A stretch of DNA of 13,854 nt from Gemmatimonadota bacterium (GCA_028875335.1 JAPPEF010000225.1:1-13854); one strand, 5' to 3'; shown: positions 1-7,852, counted from the first letter of the stretch. The notes: generated by a model not told the origin, from the sequence alone. Program-made: numbers and translations.

Positions 1-647
1 GCAGGCGGTACCCCAGCTTGGAGCACTTCCGGGCCGCTGCGGCCAACTACTGGGAAAAGGGCGTTGACGGCCTGTACACTTGGATGATGGACTGGCCCCT
101 CGGCGATGCGGAGCGCAACATCCTCACCATGATCGGCGCGCCGCAGCTCGTCCGCGAGCGCGACAAGCGCTATGCCCTAGCCCGCAAGTACGACGGCGCG
201 GCGCGGGTCGACTATCGCCACCACATCCCGCACGAGCTTTCCTCGCCCCTCCCCACTGCAGCCCACCAGATCCCCTTCACCATCGCCGACGACATCGCCG
301 CGGCCGACAGCCGCGTCAGCGGGACGACGCTGCGCATCTACCTGACCAACGTCGTATCCGCGGACCAGTTCAACATCGCCCTGAACGGGCACTCGCTGGC
401 CGGCGAGACGTGCCGCCGCGTCTGGAAGCAGGACGACGCCTATCCCTACACGAACCCGCGGAACCACTGGCTGGAGTTCGATCTCGTCGACTGCGTGCCC
501 CGCAAGGGCGAGAACCTTCTGGAGGTGTCGCTGGAGAGCCGACCGGAGGGGCTGACTGGAAGCGTCACCATCCAAGAGGTCGAGGTGGAGGTGCGCTACA
601 GTCCGTATCCGGTGGGGCTAGGGGGTTCCACGCACGATCTGAGGTGA
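1..647 (+). CDS. C-terminal part of a glycoside-hydrolase-like protein (5' end outside window)
   Basis: The reading frame is open from the first base of the window to a TGA at 645-647, so this is the 3' end of a longer gene. The TTG at 18 has no convincing ribosome binding site and is probably internal. The first ~60 visible residues contain AAANYWEKGVDGLYTWMMDW and a later DKRYAL. This resembles the end of a TIM-barrel domain in hydrolase-like proteins of environmental bacteria. The remaining ~140 residues look like a beta-sandwich: alternating hydrophobic strands, an 'LNGHSLAG' turn and a C-terminal VEVEVRY strand, as in carbohydrate-binding or accessory domains. No catalytic residue can be assigned because the barrel is missing. 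Its last 30 bases overlap the end of the convergent amidase gene. That it is coding is fairly sure; the glycosidase link is recollection of similar proteins and remains tentative. Confidence 0.65.
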   Translation, partial: RRYPSLEHFRAAAANYWEKGVDGLYTWMMDWPLGDAERNILTMIGAPQLVRERDKRYALARKYDGAARVDYRHHIPHELSSPLPTAAHQIPFTIADDIAAADSRVSGTTLRIYLTNVVSADQFNIALNGHSLAGETCRRVWKQDDAYPYTNPRNHWLEFDLVDCVPRKGENLLEVSLESRPEGLTGSVTIQEVEVEVRYSPYPVGLGGSTHDLR

Positions 648-1499
648 CGCGTAAAGATCGGGTCTGGCCTCGTTGGCTGTGAAGCAACCGGACGATCGCG
701 CTTTCTCTATTAAATCTCTCGAGACCTCGGTCACGATCATGCCTTCCACGGGTGCGTGCTCGTCGATGAACTCGCCGTGCGGATTGATCGCGAAGGCGAG
801 CCCTGGAAACCAGGCGTTGCCGCTCTTTCCCGCCTGATTGGCGTAGAAAATGTAGAGCGCATTGTCCACGGCCCTTGCTGGCAGGACCTGGGCGGCAAGG
901 TGTCGATGTTCGGCGGCCTGTTCGGTCTGATCGCCGTCGGGGGTGACGTTGTCAGCACAGCCGCTTGCTCCCACGGCGAGGAGGAAAAAGTCCGCGCCCT
1001 CCTGTGCGGCGGTGCGGAAGATCTCCGGAAACCTCAGGTCGTAGCAGATCCCCACGCCGAAGGTCCAGCCTTGCGATGTCACGATAGGGAGTTGGCTCCC
1101 CGGTTCGAACCAGGCCCGCTCGGTTTCATTCGGGATGTGCAGTTTGGTGAAGGTCGCGAGGTACCCGCCGAGCCCGACGATGTAGGCGCTGTTGCGATAG
1201 CGCGAGCCTGCCGGCTCGATGGTGCCGACGACGAGAGTCATGTCGAGTTCGCGGCAGAGCGATTCGAGGAACGGAACCGATGTCTCGGCCGCTGCTTCGG
1301 CGATTCGCATGGACTCCTCGGGGGGAATGTCCGACTTGTTCATCGAGCCCGTGATGCACTCTTCGGGAAACAGCGCAAACGCGGCACCTTGCTCGCGAGC
1401 CTTGCTCGACCACTCGGCAATCCGGTCGAGGTTGGCCGTGGGGTCGCCCATCGCGCTGTGCATGGCGACCGATGCGACATATGTTTTTGTGTTGTCCAT
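618..1499 (-). CDS. Carbon-nitrogen hydrolase (nitrilase superfamily amidase)
   Basis: A 293-residue enzyme of the nitrilase superfamily, which hydrolyses non-peptide C-N bonds through a Glu-Lys-Cys triad in the cytoplasm. All three residues are visible: Glu46 in LFPEECITG, Lys119 in FTKLHIP and Cys152 in GICYDLRFPE. The C-terminal NEARPDLY also fits the family. Length is normal and there is no signal peptide. The frame extends upstream to a GTG at 1541, but the ATG at 1497-1499 is preferred. It is preceded by GGAG at 8 bases, and the longer version would run into the start of the divergent symporter. The stretch between Cys152 and the ARAVDN motif carries a polar insertion around residues 180-200. 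The gene is divergent from the symporter at 1532, so joint use of a transported amide or carbamoyl compound is plausible. The substrate is unknown. Confidence 0.9.
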   Translation of the reverse strand: MDNTKTYVASVAMHSAMGDPTANLDRIAEWSSKAREQGAAFALFPEECITGSMNKSDIPPEESMRIAEAAAETSVPFLESLCRELDMTLVVGTIEPAGSRYRNSAYIVGLGGYLATFTKLHIPNETERAWFEPGSQLPIVTSQGWTFGVGICYDLRFPEIFRTAAQEGADFFLLAVGASGCADNVTPDGDQTEQAAEHRHLAAQVLPARAVDNALYIFYANQAGKSGNAWFPGLAFAINPHGEFIDEHAPVEGMIVTEVSRDLIEKARSSGCFTANEARPDLYASPQIVRGTP

Positions 1500-1531
1500 A
1501 GGATCGCTCCAAGATTGATAAGGAAAGGTAT

Positions 1532-3025
1532 ATGCTGACACAAATCGATTATGGCGTAATCGCGGTCTACGCGGCTTTGATGACTTGGATCGGAATCATA
1601 GCTAAGCGGAAGTCCAGCAATGTGGACCAGTATTTCGCGGCCGGGCACGGGTTGCCCTGGTGGATGGCGGCCATCTCGCACCACGTGTCGGGGTACAGCG
1701 CGGTCGTGTTTGTGGGTTTTGCCGGTCGTGCAGCGGTCACGGGATTCAGCATGTGGACCCTGTTTTCGCTTGGGGTGTTCGTGGCACTGGTGCTCGGATG
1801 CCTCATCTGGGCGCCGAGATGGTCCCGGTTGAAAGTGCTGACCCCGGTGGAATATCTGGAAGCGCGCTACGGCAATTCCGTGCGGGGTCTGATAGCGGTT
1901 TCCGGCATTCTCATCAAGTTCATCGACCTCGGCATCAAGCTGTTCGCGATCTCCATTGTCGTCCACGTGGTTACCGGCTGGGAGGTGGTGCCGGTCATCG
2001 TCGTTTCGGGTCTGATCACCATCGCCTACGTATTCATTGGCGGGCTGTGGGCGACCGTACTAACGGACTTGGTGCAGTTTGTGGTACAGCTCGTCATGAG
2101 TCTGGCCGTGCTGTTCATCGCCCTCGATATGGTGGGAGGCTGGAACGCGATGTGGGACAGCTTGCCACAGGAGCGCGCCGGCTTTTTCAACGCGGCCGAG
2201 GGGATCAGTGCGAGCTTCTGGCTGGTCTATGTGGTTGTGATCATTCTCAGCTACAACGGAGGCACCTGGGGACTGGCGCAGCGATTCGTGTCAGTGGAAA
2301 AGCCGCGGGATGCCCAGAAGGCGGCGAGCCTGTCGGCGATTCTCTACTTGTTGTATCCCATCGTCATCTTCGTCCCCGCCTGGGCCGCGCCACTGCTGAT
2401 GCCCGAGCACTTTGATCCGACCACGCTTCAACCCGTCGACGGCTTCGACCTAGACCAGACCTATATTCTCGTAACGCAGAAAATACTGTCGACTCTGGCA
2501 CCCGGGCTGATTGGACTGCTGGTATGCTCCATGTTTGCCGCGACCATGTCCATGATCGACAGCGATATCAACGCCCTTGCCGCGGTGTTCACCAAGGATT
2601 TCTACCAGCGCAACTTCAAGCGCGAGATCGACGACAGGGCGTTGTTCAGGGTGGGAATGATCACGACGGCGATTTTCGGTATCGCGATTCTGATAACCGC
2701 CATTGTGATCTCCCAGAGTCAGGGCATGAACAAGGTGTTTTCTCTGACCGTAAAACTGTTCGGCGGCCTCCTCTCGCCCATCGCGATCCCATTGATGCTC
2801 GGGATGATATGGAAACGCCCGACCGCGCGGGGAGCAATCTTGTCGTTTATCGGCGGCGTGATCACCTATTTCATTATGATTCAGTACACCGACCGGTTTG
2901 AGATTTACACCGGGGTGGAAATCTTGGTTGCGCTGGCCATCTACTTTGGCGAGGGGTATATCGGCAAGCGCAGCGATGAGAAGGAGGCGGAGGTAACGGC
3001 GTTGTTCGATAAGATCCGGGCCTGA
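1532..3025 (+). CDS. Sodium/solute symporter, SSS family
   Basis: A 497-residue polytopic inner-membrane protein with about a dozen hydrophobic segments, the first at residues ~4-24. This is the usual size of SSS (SLC5-like) transporters that couple sodium entry to uptake of sugars, amino acids, vitamins or organic acids. Family hallmarks are the loop QYFAAGHGLPWWMAA (residues 33-47), the GGLWATVLTDLVQ signature (170-182), and the helix AATMSMIDSDINALAAVF ending in TKDFYQR (336-360). The ATG at 1532 follows AAGGAAAGG and gives a canonical N-terminus leading straight into helix 1. In the sodium-site helix the usual Ser-Ser/Thr pair reads Ser340-Met341, which is odd. The solute cannot be predicted. 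Divergence from an amidase and closeness to peptidases and a sugar-acid dehydratase suggest a small polar amide, peptide or sugar acid. Confidence 0.95.
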   Translation: MLTQIDYGVIAVYAALMTWIGIIAKRKSSNVDQYFAAGHGLPWWMAAISHHVSGYSAVVFVGFAGRAAVTGFSMWTLFSLGVFVALVLGCLIWAPRWSRLKVLTPVEYLEARYGNSVRGLIAVSGILIKFIDLGIKLFAISIVVHVVTGWEVVPVIVVSGLITIAYVFIGGLWATVLTDLVQFVVQLVMSLAVLFIALDMVGGWNAMWDSLPQERAGFFNAAEGISASFWLVYVVVIILSYNGGTWGLAQRFVSVEKPRDAQKAASLSAILYLLYPIVIFVPAWAAPLLMPEHFDPTTLQPVDGFDLDQTYILVTQKILSTLAPGLIGLLVCSMFAATMSMIDSDINALAAVFTKDFYQRNFKREIDDRALFRVGMITTAIFGIAILITAIVISQSQGMNKVFSLTVKLFGGLLSPIAIPLMLGMIWKRPTARGAILSFIGGVITYFIMIQYTDRFEIYTGVEILVALAIYFGEGYIGKRSDEKEAEVTALFDKIRA

Positions 3026-3091
3026 AACATCGGCATCTAGCGAACGAAACCCGCCGTTGACATTCGAAGATGACCGCTCGGTCCGTTCCGT

Positions 3092-4351
3092 TCAACACAG
3101 GTAGTCGACGCAGGTGGCGGCGTGGACCTTTAGCACCTGCCCGAACTCCGACTCGCGGATCTGCTCGTCGGGAACGGCGATGTTCTCCAGGTCCGTGCCG
3201 TAGATCGCCGCAGGGATGCCCCGGCGCCACCAGAAGCGGGTATCTGTGGAGCCGTAGCTGACGTTGGCCTCGATCTCACGCCCCGTGATCCGTCGCGCGT
3301 TGGCGGCCACGGCCTGCACGATCTCCTCGTCGGGGGCCGAATAGGCCGACTCCAGACACACCACCCACTCCACGTCGATCTCCCCGCGGTCGAGGCCCGT
3401 GCCGGCCAGCACCTCCTCCACCTTCTCCTGCAGGTCCTGCGTGGACACGCCGACCGGCGTGCGCAGGTCGATCTCCATGCGGCAGGCCGTGGGGATCGTG
3501 TTGCTCTGCACGCCGCCCTGAATCACGCCCACATTGACCGTAGTCGAGTCCGCCACCCATCCCTTGCCGGCCAGCCCGCCGTCGCGCACCTCCCGGTCCC
3601 GGCCCCGGGCGACGGCCGCGGCCACCTCGGGCGGGGTCTCGAGACGCCAGCCCTTCAGCGTCATCAGGGCCGCGGCCACGGTCATGGCCCGGGCGATGGC
3701 GTCGTCCTCCACGGGCACCGCCGCCAGACCGCCGCCGTGGCGGGTCTCGACGACCAGCGTGTACTTGCCCTTGTGGCCGATCAGCACCTGATCCATCCTC
3801 GTGGGCTCGCTGTTCAGGCAGGCATCACCGCGGGTCATGGGCACGTGCTCCAGCAGCCAGTCCGAGCCCCAGAACCCACCTGTCTCTTCGTCGCCCACCA
3901 GGGTCAGCGTCAACTGCCCGCGGATCGGGACATCGAGCTCGTGGAGCAGCACCAACGACAGCAGGGAGGCCACCGATCCGGCCTTCATATCACCGACGCC
4001 GCGGCCGAGGATGCGGCCATCCCGGCACTCACCGGAGTAGGGATCAAAGGACCAGGCCTCCGGGTCTCCAGCCGGGAACTGGTCCAGGTGGCCGTTGAGG
4101 ACGAGGTTGCGGCCGGCCTGGCGGCCCTCCATATAGGAGACCAGGCTCTGCACCGTCGGCTGCGGCTCGTACACGTCGGCCGGTAGCCCCTTCGACTTCA
4201 GGTAGCGGACTAAGTAGGCGACACAGGCGCTGGTGTCGCCGGGCGGGTTATCGGTGGGGATAGCGACGACGTCCCGCAGCACGCCTTTGAACTCCGGCAG
4301 TCTGCGGTCGACCTCGGCGAACAGGCGTTGCTTTAGGCCTTCGGTGGTCAT
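3092..4351 (-). CDS. M20-family metallopeptidase/deacylase (ArgE/DapE type) with altered active site
   Basis: A 419-residue protein of the M20 family, which comprises di-zinc cytosolic deacylases and exopeptidases. Visible motifs are His88 and Asp90 in LNGHLDQFP, Asp121 in GRGVGDMKAG, Glu155-Glu156 in VGDEETGG and Glu182 in NSEPT. The insertion/dimerisation domain runs roughly from 190 to 300 and contains NVGVIQGGVQSNTIP. Start: the ATG at 4349-4351 has GGAG 9 bases upstream and fits family N-termini; the frame also runs on to a TTG at 4396. Two expected histidines are absent. The C-terminal metal ligand of the H-x-x-D-E motif is Ala392 (NIAVPDEQ), and the dimerisation-domain His aligns with Leu209 (GLAAVP), although His205 lies four residues before. 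The enzyme may be active with a changed metal site, or it may be a binding protein. It lies 172 bases downstream of the dehydratase on the same strand and is very GC-rich. Confidence 0.9.
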   Translation of the reverse strand: MTTEGLKQRLFAEVDRRLPEFKGVLRDVVAIPTDNPPGDTSACVAYLVRYLKSKGLPADVYEPQPTVQSLVSYMEGRQAGRNLVLNGHLDQFPAGDPEAWSFDPYSGECRDGRILGRGVGDMKAGSVASLLSLVLLHELDVPIRGQLTLTLVGDEETGGFWGSDWLLEHVPMTRGDACLNSEPTRMDQVLIGHKGKYTLVVETRHGGGLAAVPVEDDAIARAMTVAAALMTLKGWRLETPPEVAAAVARGRDREVRDGGLAGKGWVADSTTVNVGVIQGGVQSNTIPTACRMEIDLRTPVGVSTQDLQEKVEEVLAGTGLDRGEIDVEWVVCLESAYSAPDEEIVQAVAANARRITGREIEANVSYGSTDTRFWWRRGIPAAIYGTDLENIAVPDEQIRESEFGQVLKVHAATCVDYLC

Positions 4352-4470
4352 GCAAGCCACTCCGGTGGTGAACCGACTGCGGCTCAAGGCGCGCAACAGC
4401 GCGGGGATTTGCGGCCCGGAGAGCCATGCAGCGGTAGTGATGAATACTCGATTGGCTACAAGCGTGGGTC

Positions 4471-4500
4471 AATAAACGAATTAGCCCTTCAGCCGGTCAA
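4471..4500 (-). promoter_or_regulatory. Candidate sigma70-type promoter upstream of the M20 gene
   Basis: Read on the - strand, TTGACC (complement of 4495-4500) is followed after 18 bases by TTTATT (complement of 4471-4476). It lies in the 172-base gap between the dehydratase stop and the M20 start, with the -10 about 120 bases before the start codon. The surrounding sequence is AT-richer than the adjacent genes. It resembles the candidate upstream of the dehydratase in both hexamers and spacing. A second TTGACC overlaps the -10 (complement of 4468-4473), so the exact promoter is uncertain. Confidence 0.35.
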
Positions 4501-4523
4501 AGAGTGCTTCGACTTCTCGCTCT

Positions 4524-5705
4524 TCAGTTGTCCTCCACCGACCCGTCTTCGTATCGGAGCTCCTCGCGGAGTTGCGGTTTGTAGGGGTGGGCCCGGGCTA
4601 CCTCCTCGTTCAGCTCGAGTCCGAGACCGGGGGTGTCCGGCAACCGCACGAAACCGTCCTCGATCTGGTACCGGTGCCCGAAGAACAGGTCGTCCCTCCA
4701 GTCCGTGGACTCCCTAAAGGGGTCGTCCGCATAGGAGGACATCTCTTGGATGACGCTGCTGGGGCAGTTCAGGCCCATGTGGATCTCGGCGGTAATTCCC
4801 ACCCTGCTGTAGGTGATGTGGGGAGAGACCTGGATGTACTGCGCCTCCGCCATGGCCGCGATCTTCTTGAACTCCGAGATGCCGCCGCAGTGGACGATGT
4901 CCGGATTGAGGTAGCTCACTAGACGCTTGGCGATGATGTCTTGGAAGCCCCACTTGGTGAAGTTCCGCTCGCCCATGCACAGGGGCACCGTCGTGTGGTC
5001 GCTCAGCCACTCAAGGGCGTCGTTGGATCCTTCCACTTGGATGGGTTCCTCCACCCAGAAGGGACGGTAGGGCTCGACGGCCTTACAGTACTCTAGGGCC
5101 ATGGTCGGCGTCAGCCGGCCGTGGGCGTCGATGAGGATGTCGAAGTCGTCGCCCCCTTCGATTCGCATCTCCTCGATCTGCACGGCCGCCCGGTTCAGGT
5201 CCCAAGGCATGGGCACGGTGAGCGGGTCGCCGACCTTGGTCACTGGCGGTCCTGTCTTGACGGCATTGCATCCCATGCTCCGGGCGCGCTGTACGCCCGC
5301 CTTGCCGCTGCCGGCAGCGTAGATGCGGACCTTGTCCCGCGCGGCACCTCCGAGGAGCTTGTAGATCGGCAGGCCAGCGATTTTTCCGAGGATGTCCCAC
5401 AGGGCGATATCGATGGCGCTGAGAGCGGTGCTGAAGAGCACGCCCACGTGCCAGCGGTTCCAGCGGTAGAGCCCCTGCCAGAGATACTCGATGTCCGTGG
5501 GATTTTTGCCGATGAGGTGGCCCTCCAAGTCTTTGATGCACTGGGCGATGGTGCCCACCTTGTTGTCGCTGATCGAGCCCTCGCCTAGTCCCGTGATCCC
5601 CTCGTTGGTGCTGATCTTCACGAAACAGCAGTTGCCTTCCACTAGGAAGGTGTCCACCGCGGTGATCCTGATACCGGGGTACTTCGCGCTGCCATCGTCC
5701 GCCAT
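4524..5705 (-). CDS. Enolase-superfamily sugar-acid dehydratase (DgoD/galactonate-dehydratase-like)
   Basis: A 393-residue member of the mandelate racemase/muconate lactonizing enzyme group, in which Mg2+-dependent proton abstraction dehydrates aldonic or uronic acids to 2-keto-3-deoxy acids. Metal ligands are Asp193 (LIDAHGR), Glu219 (FWVEEP) and Glu246 (MGERNF). Catalytic histidines are His195 and His296 (VSPHI). These fall at a constant +10/+11 offset from E. coli DgoD D183/H185/E209/E235/H285. The capping-domain stretch STALSAIDIALWDILGK and the HCGGISEFKKIAAMAEA strand also match DgoD-type enzymes. Start: the ATG at 5703-5705 has AAGGAG 9 bases upstream. An in-frame ATG at 5726 lacks a ribosome site, and the frame upstream of that is only the antisense of the next gene. 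The family is sure; galactonate itself as substrate is not established. It probably heads a transcript that may include the M20 gene. Confidence 0.93.
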   Translation of the reverse strand: MADDGSAKYPGIRITAVDTFLVEGNCCFVKISTNEGITGLGEGSISDNKVGTIAQCIKDLEGHLIGKNPTDIEYLWQGLYRWNRWHVGVLFSTALSAIDIALWDILGKIAGLPIYKLLGGAARDKVRIYAAGSGKAGVQRARSMGCNAVKTGPPVTKVGDPLTVPMPWDLNRAAVQIEEMRIEGGDDFDILIDAHGRLTPTMALEYCKAVEPYRPFWVEEPIQVEGSNDALEWLSDHTTVPLCMGERNFTKWGFQDIIAKRLVSYLNPDIVHCGGISEFKKIAAMAEAQYIQVSPHITYSRVGITAEIHMGLNCPSSVIQEMSSYADDPFRESTDWRDDLFFGHRYQIEDGFVRLPDTPGLGLELNEEVARAHPYKPQLREELRYEDGSVEDN

Positions 5706-5755
5706 CGTCAGTGTCTCCTTCTTCATCTGGTGTCTGGGCAACGAGATGGATGGGA

Positions 5756-5785
5756 TATAAAGTACCTTTGAGGAGGGCTGGTCAA
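5756..5785 (-). promoter_or_regulatory. Candidate sigma70-type promoter upstream of the dehydratase
   Basis: In the 183-base divergent intergenic region, the - strand reads TTGACC (complement of 5780-5785), an 18-base spacer and TTTATA (complement of 5756-5761). The -10 is about 50 bases before the dehydratase ATG at 5705. Five of six -35 bases match consensus; the -10 match is only partial. It is the best - strand promoter-like sequence in the gap. Confidence 0.45.
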
Positions 5786-5807
5786 GCGGGGCCGTCTTTC
5801 TCCCTAC

Positions 5808-5835
5808 TTGTTCACAGGCACCGCCCTGATTTACT
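5808..5835 (+). promoter_or_regulatory. Weak candidate promoter for the amidase-dipeptidase-oxygenase transcript
   Basis: On the + strand TTGTTC (5808-5813) is followed after 16 bases by TTTACT (5830-5835), preceded by TG at 5827-5828 as in an extended -10. It lies about 55 bases before the GTG start at 5889, back to back with the dehydratase promoter candidate. Both hexamers are imperfect, so this is a suggestion only. Confidence 0.25.
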
Positions 5836-5888
5836 TTTTCCAAAGCCAGAAGGCGGTGACGCTCCCCCGCAATGGATAGGAGTATGCG

Positions 5889-6764
5889 GTGAAGTTGAAA
5901 ATAGCTACTTGCCAGTTTCCCGTCAGCCGGGACATAGAACGCAATTGCAAATACGTCGTGCGCCAGATGAAATACGCCAGTGAGCAAGGCGCTCATCTGG
6001 CGCATTTTTCGGAGACCTGTCTGGGGGGATACGTCGGGGTCGATCTCCCTTCCTTTGACCACTACGACTGGGACCTGCTGCGCCAGTGCACGGAGGAGAT
6101 CGCGGATTTGTCCCGCAAGTTGAAGCTGTGGGTCATTCTTGGATCCAATCATCGCCTCACGGGCAGACACAAGCCGCACAACAGCCTCTACGTCATCAAT
6201 GATCGCGGCTTTGTCGTGGACCGCTACGACAAGATGTTCTGTACCGGGAAGGTCGGCTCAACACCGGGCGATCTGGATTCCTACAGCCCGGGGTCGCGTC
6301 TGGTTACATTCGAAGTAAGAGGAATTAAGTGCGGCCTGCAGATATGTCACGACTTTCGCTACCAGGAGTTGTACAGAGAATATAAAAAGCGCGGCGTACA
6401 ACTCGTCTTTCACTCCTATCACAACGGGGGCATGACTCTGAGCAAGAAGGAGCAATACAGGGACATTTGGGGGATAATGGTCGCAGCGACCATGCAGACC
6501 TATGCGGCCAACAACTATATGTGGATCAGCGTCAACAACACTACGAGACGCGAAAGCAGCGGTTCCAGCTTTGTCGTCCGGCCCGACGGCCTGATCGACG
6601 GCCGATTGCCCCTGCACAAGACCGGGGTCTTAGTATCGACCATCGACCCCAGAAAGAAATTTTACGATGCGTCGGAGGCGTGGCGCGGACGAGCCATGAA
6701 AGGGGTTTACCACAGTGGAACCCTAGTGCGCGACAGGCGCTCGGCGGACCGAACCAGCTTTTAA
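5889..6764 (+). CDS. Carbon-nitrogen hydrolase (second nitrilase-superfamily amidase)
   Basis: A 291-residue cytosolic amidase-type enzyme with the Glu-Lys-Cys triad at Glu42 (HFSETCLGGY), Lys115 (RYDKMFC) and Cys153 (LQICHDFRYQE). It is a different subtype from the amidase at 618-1499. The residues around the nucleophile (CHDFRYQELYREY, versus CYDLRFPEIFR) and the region GMTLSKKEQYRDIW have little in common, so it is not a recent duplicate. The start is GTG at 5889 with AGGAG 6 bases upstream. An ATG at 5884 is immediately closed by TGA and cannot be used. It is the first gene of a + strand run, with the dipeptidase 32 bases downstream, so the two products may act on the same compound. The substrate is unknown. 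Confidence 0.92.
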   Translation: MKLKIATCQFPVSRDIERNCKYVVRQMKYASEQGAHLAHFSETCLGGYVGVDLPSFDHYDWDLLRQCTEEIADLSRKLKLWVILGSNHRLTGRHKPHNSLYVINDRGFVVDRYDKMFCTGKVGSTPGDLDSYSPGSRLVTFEVRGIKCGLQICHDFRYQELYREYKKRGVQLVFHSYHNGGMTLSKKEQYRDIWGIMVAATMQTYAANNYMWISVNNTTRRESSGSSFVVRPDGLIDGRLPLHKTGVLVSTIDPRKKFYDASEAWRGRAMKGVYHSGTLVRDRRSADRTSF

Positions 6765-6796
6765 GTTCACGCGAATATATTGATGGGAGAATCTCT

Positions 6797-7852
6797 ATGC
6801 TGATCGTCGATTCCCACTTGGATATCGCCTACAACGCGCTCGAATGGGACCGGGACTTGCTCCAGCCCATCGCCAAAATACGCGAGGCCGAAGCCGGAAT
6901 GGCGCAAAAGGGCCGCGGCCTAAACGTGGTGAATTTCGCCGAACTGCGGCGCGGCGGGATCGGCCTCTTCTTCGTTACAATGGGCTGCCGGCTTGCTTCG
7001 ATGGGCAAGCGCTTTCCCGGGGTGCGCACCCAAGACATTGCCTACGCCAAGTGCAGGGGCGAGTTAGCCTACTACCGCCTGATGGAGGCCAAGGGAGTCC
7101 TGCGCCAGATACGCAATCAAACCGAACTCGACGCCCATCTGGCCGAGTGGGACGACGATCCGCAGGCGACCCCACTGGGGTTTGTCCTCAGCATGGAAGG
7201 GGCAGACGGCATTGTGGCACCCGAACAGGTGGCCGAGTGGTGGGATGAAGGGCTGCGGGTCGTGAGTCTGTGTCACTACGGAGTCAGCTCCTACTCCCAC
7301 GGAACGCAGGCTCCCGGCGGCCTGACAGCCAGAGGCCGCCCCATGCTCGAAGCGCTGGAGGCGGCTGGAGCAATCCTCGATGTGAGCCATCTAGCCGAAC
7401 AGGCATTCTGGGAAGCCATAGAGATTTTCACCGGTCCCGTGCTGGCCACGCACAACTGCTGTCGGGCCCTGTGCGACCACGACCGCCAGTTCGACGACCA
7501 ACAGATTAAAGCGCTGGCGCAGCGCGGCGGCGTCATTGGCACGGCCATGGACATCTGGATGATCTCCCCCTTGTGGGACCGGGCCGCCATGGATAACACG
7601 GGCATCACGCTGGAGACCGTGGTGGACCACATCGACCACGTTTGCCAGCTAACCGGGAGCTGCCGCCACGCCGCCATCGGCACCGACTTAGACGGCGGCT
7701 ACGGCAAGGAGCAGTGCCCCTCCGATCTCGACACTATCGCCGACCTGCGGAAGATTCCCGCCATCCTCGAAAAACGCGGTTACTCGCAGGCCGACATTGC
7801 CGACATCATGCACGGCAACTGGGTTCGCCTGCTGCGCGCGGCGTGGAATTGA
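6797..7852 (+). CDS. M19-family dipeptidase (membrane/renal dipeptidase family)
   Basis: A 351-residue zinc dipeptidase of the M19 amidohydrolase group. These enzymes cleave dipeptides and tolerate a D-amino acid at the C-terminal position. Metal-site residues are visible at His7 and Asp9 (DSHLDIA), bridging Glu134 (LSMEGADG), His198 (LDVSHLAE), His219 (LATHNCCRALC) and an Asp in GTDLDGGYG (297/299). The C-terminal IMHGNWVRLL fits the family. There is no signal peptide, so it should be cytosolic, unlike the lipid-anchored mammalian enzyme. The open frame extends upstream into the preceding gene, but the ATG at 6797 with GGGAG 7 bases upstream gives the canonical N-terminus. It lies 32 bases after the amidase and probably shares its transcript. 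An internal motif CHYGVSSYSHG (159-169) is near the expected substrate pocket; this placement is inferred. Confidence 0.94.
   Translation: MLIVDSHLDIAYNALEWDRDLLQPIAKIREAEAGMAQKGRGLNVVNFAELRRGGIGLFFVTMGCRLASMGKRFPGVRTQDIAYAKCRGELAYYRLMEAKGVLRQIRNQTELDAHLAEWDDDPQATPLGFVLSMEGADGIVAPEQVAEWWDEGLRVVSLCHYGVSSYSHGTQAPGGLTARGRPMLEALEAAGAILDVSHLAEQAFWEAIEIFTGPVLATHNCCRALCDHDRQFDDQQIKALAQRGGVIGTAMDIWMISPLWDRAAMDNTGITLETVVDHIDHVCQLTGSCRHAAIGTDLDGGYGKEQCPSDLDTIADLRKIPAILEKRGYSQADIADIMHGNWVRLLRAAWN

Noticed and set aside
756..1538. A 260-residue open frame on the + strand opposite the first amidase
   Set aside because: It is the antisense of a gene with an intact Glu-Lys-Cys triad; its sequence resembles no family.
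3026..3091. A search for a bidirectional terminator between the convergent symporter and M20 genes
   Set aside because: No stable inverted repeat followed by a T run was visible in these 66 bases.
5706..6179. An upstream extension of the dehydratase frame adding about 158 residues
   Set aside because: It runs antisense through the intergenic region and the start of the amidase gene, lacks family similarity, and the ATG at 5705 with AAGGAG gives the normal length.
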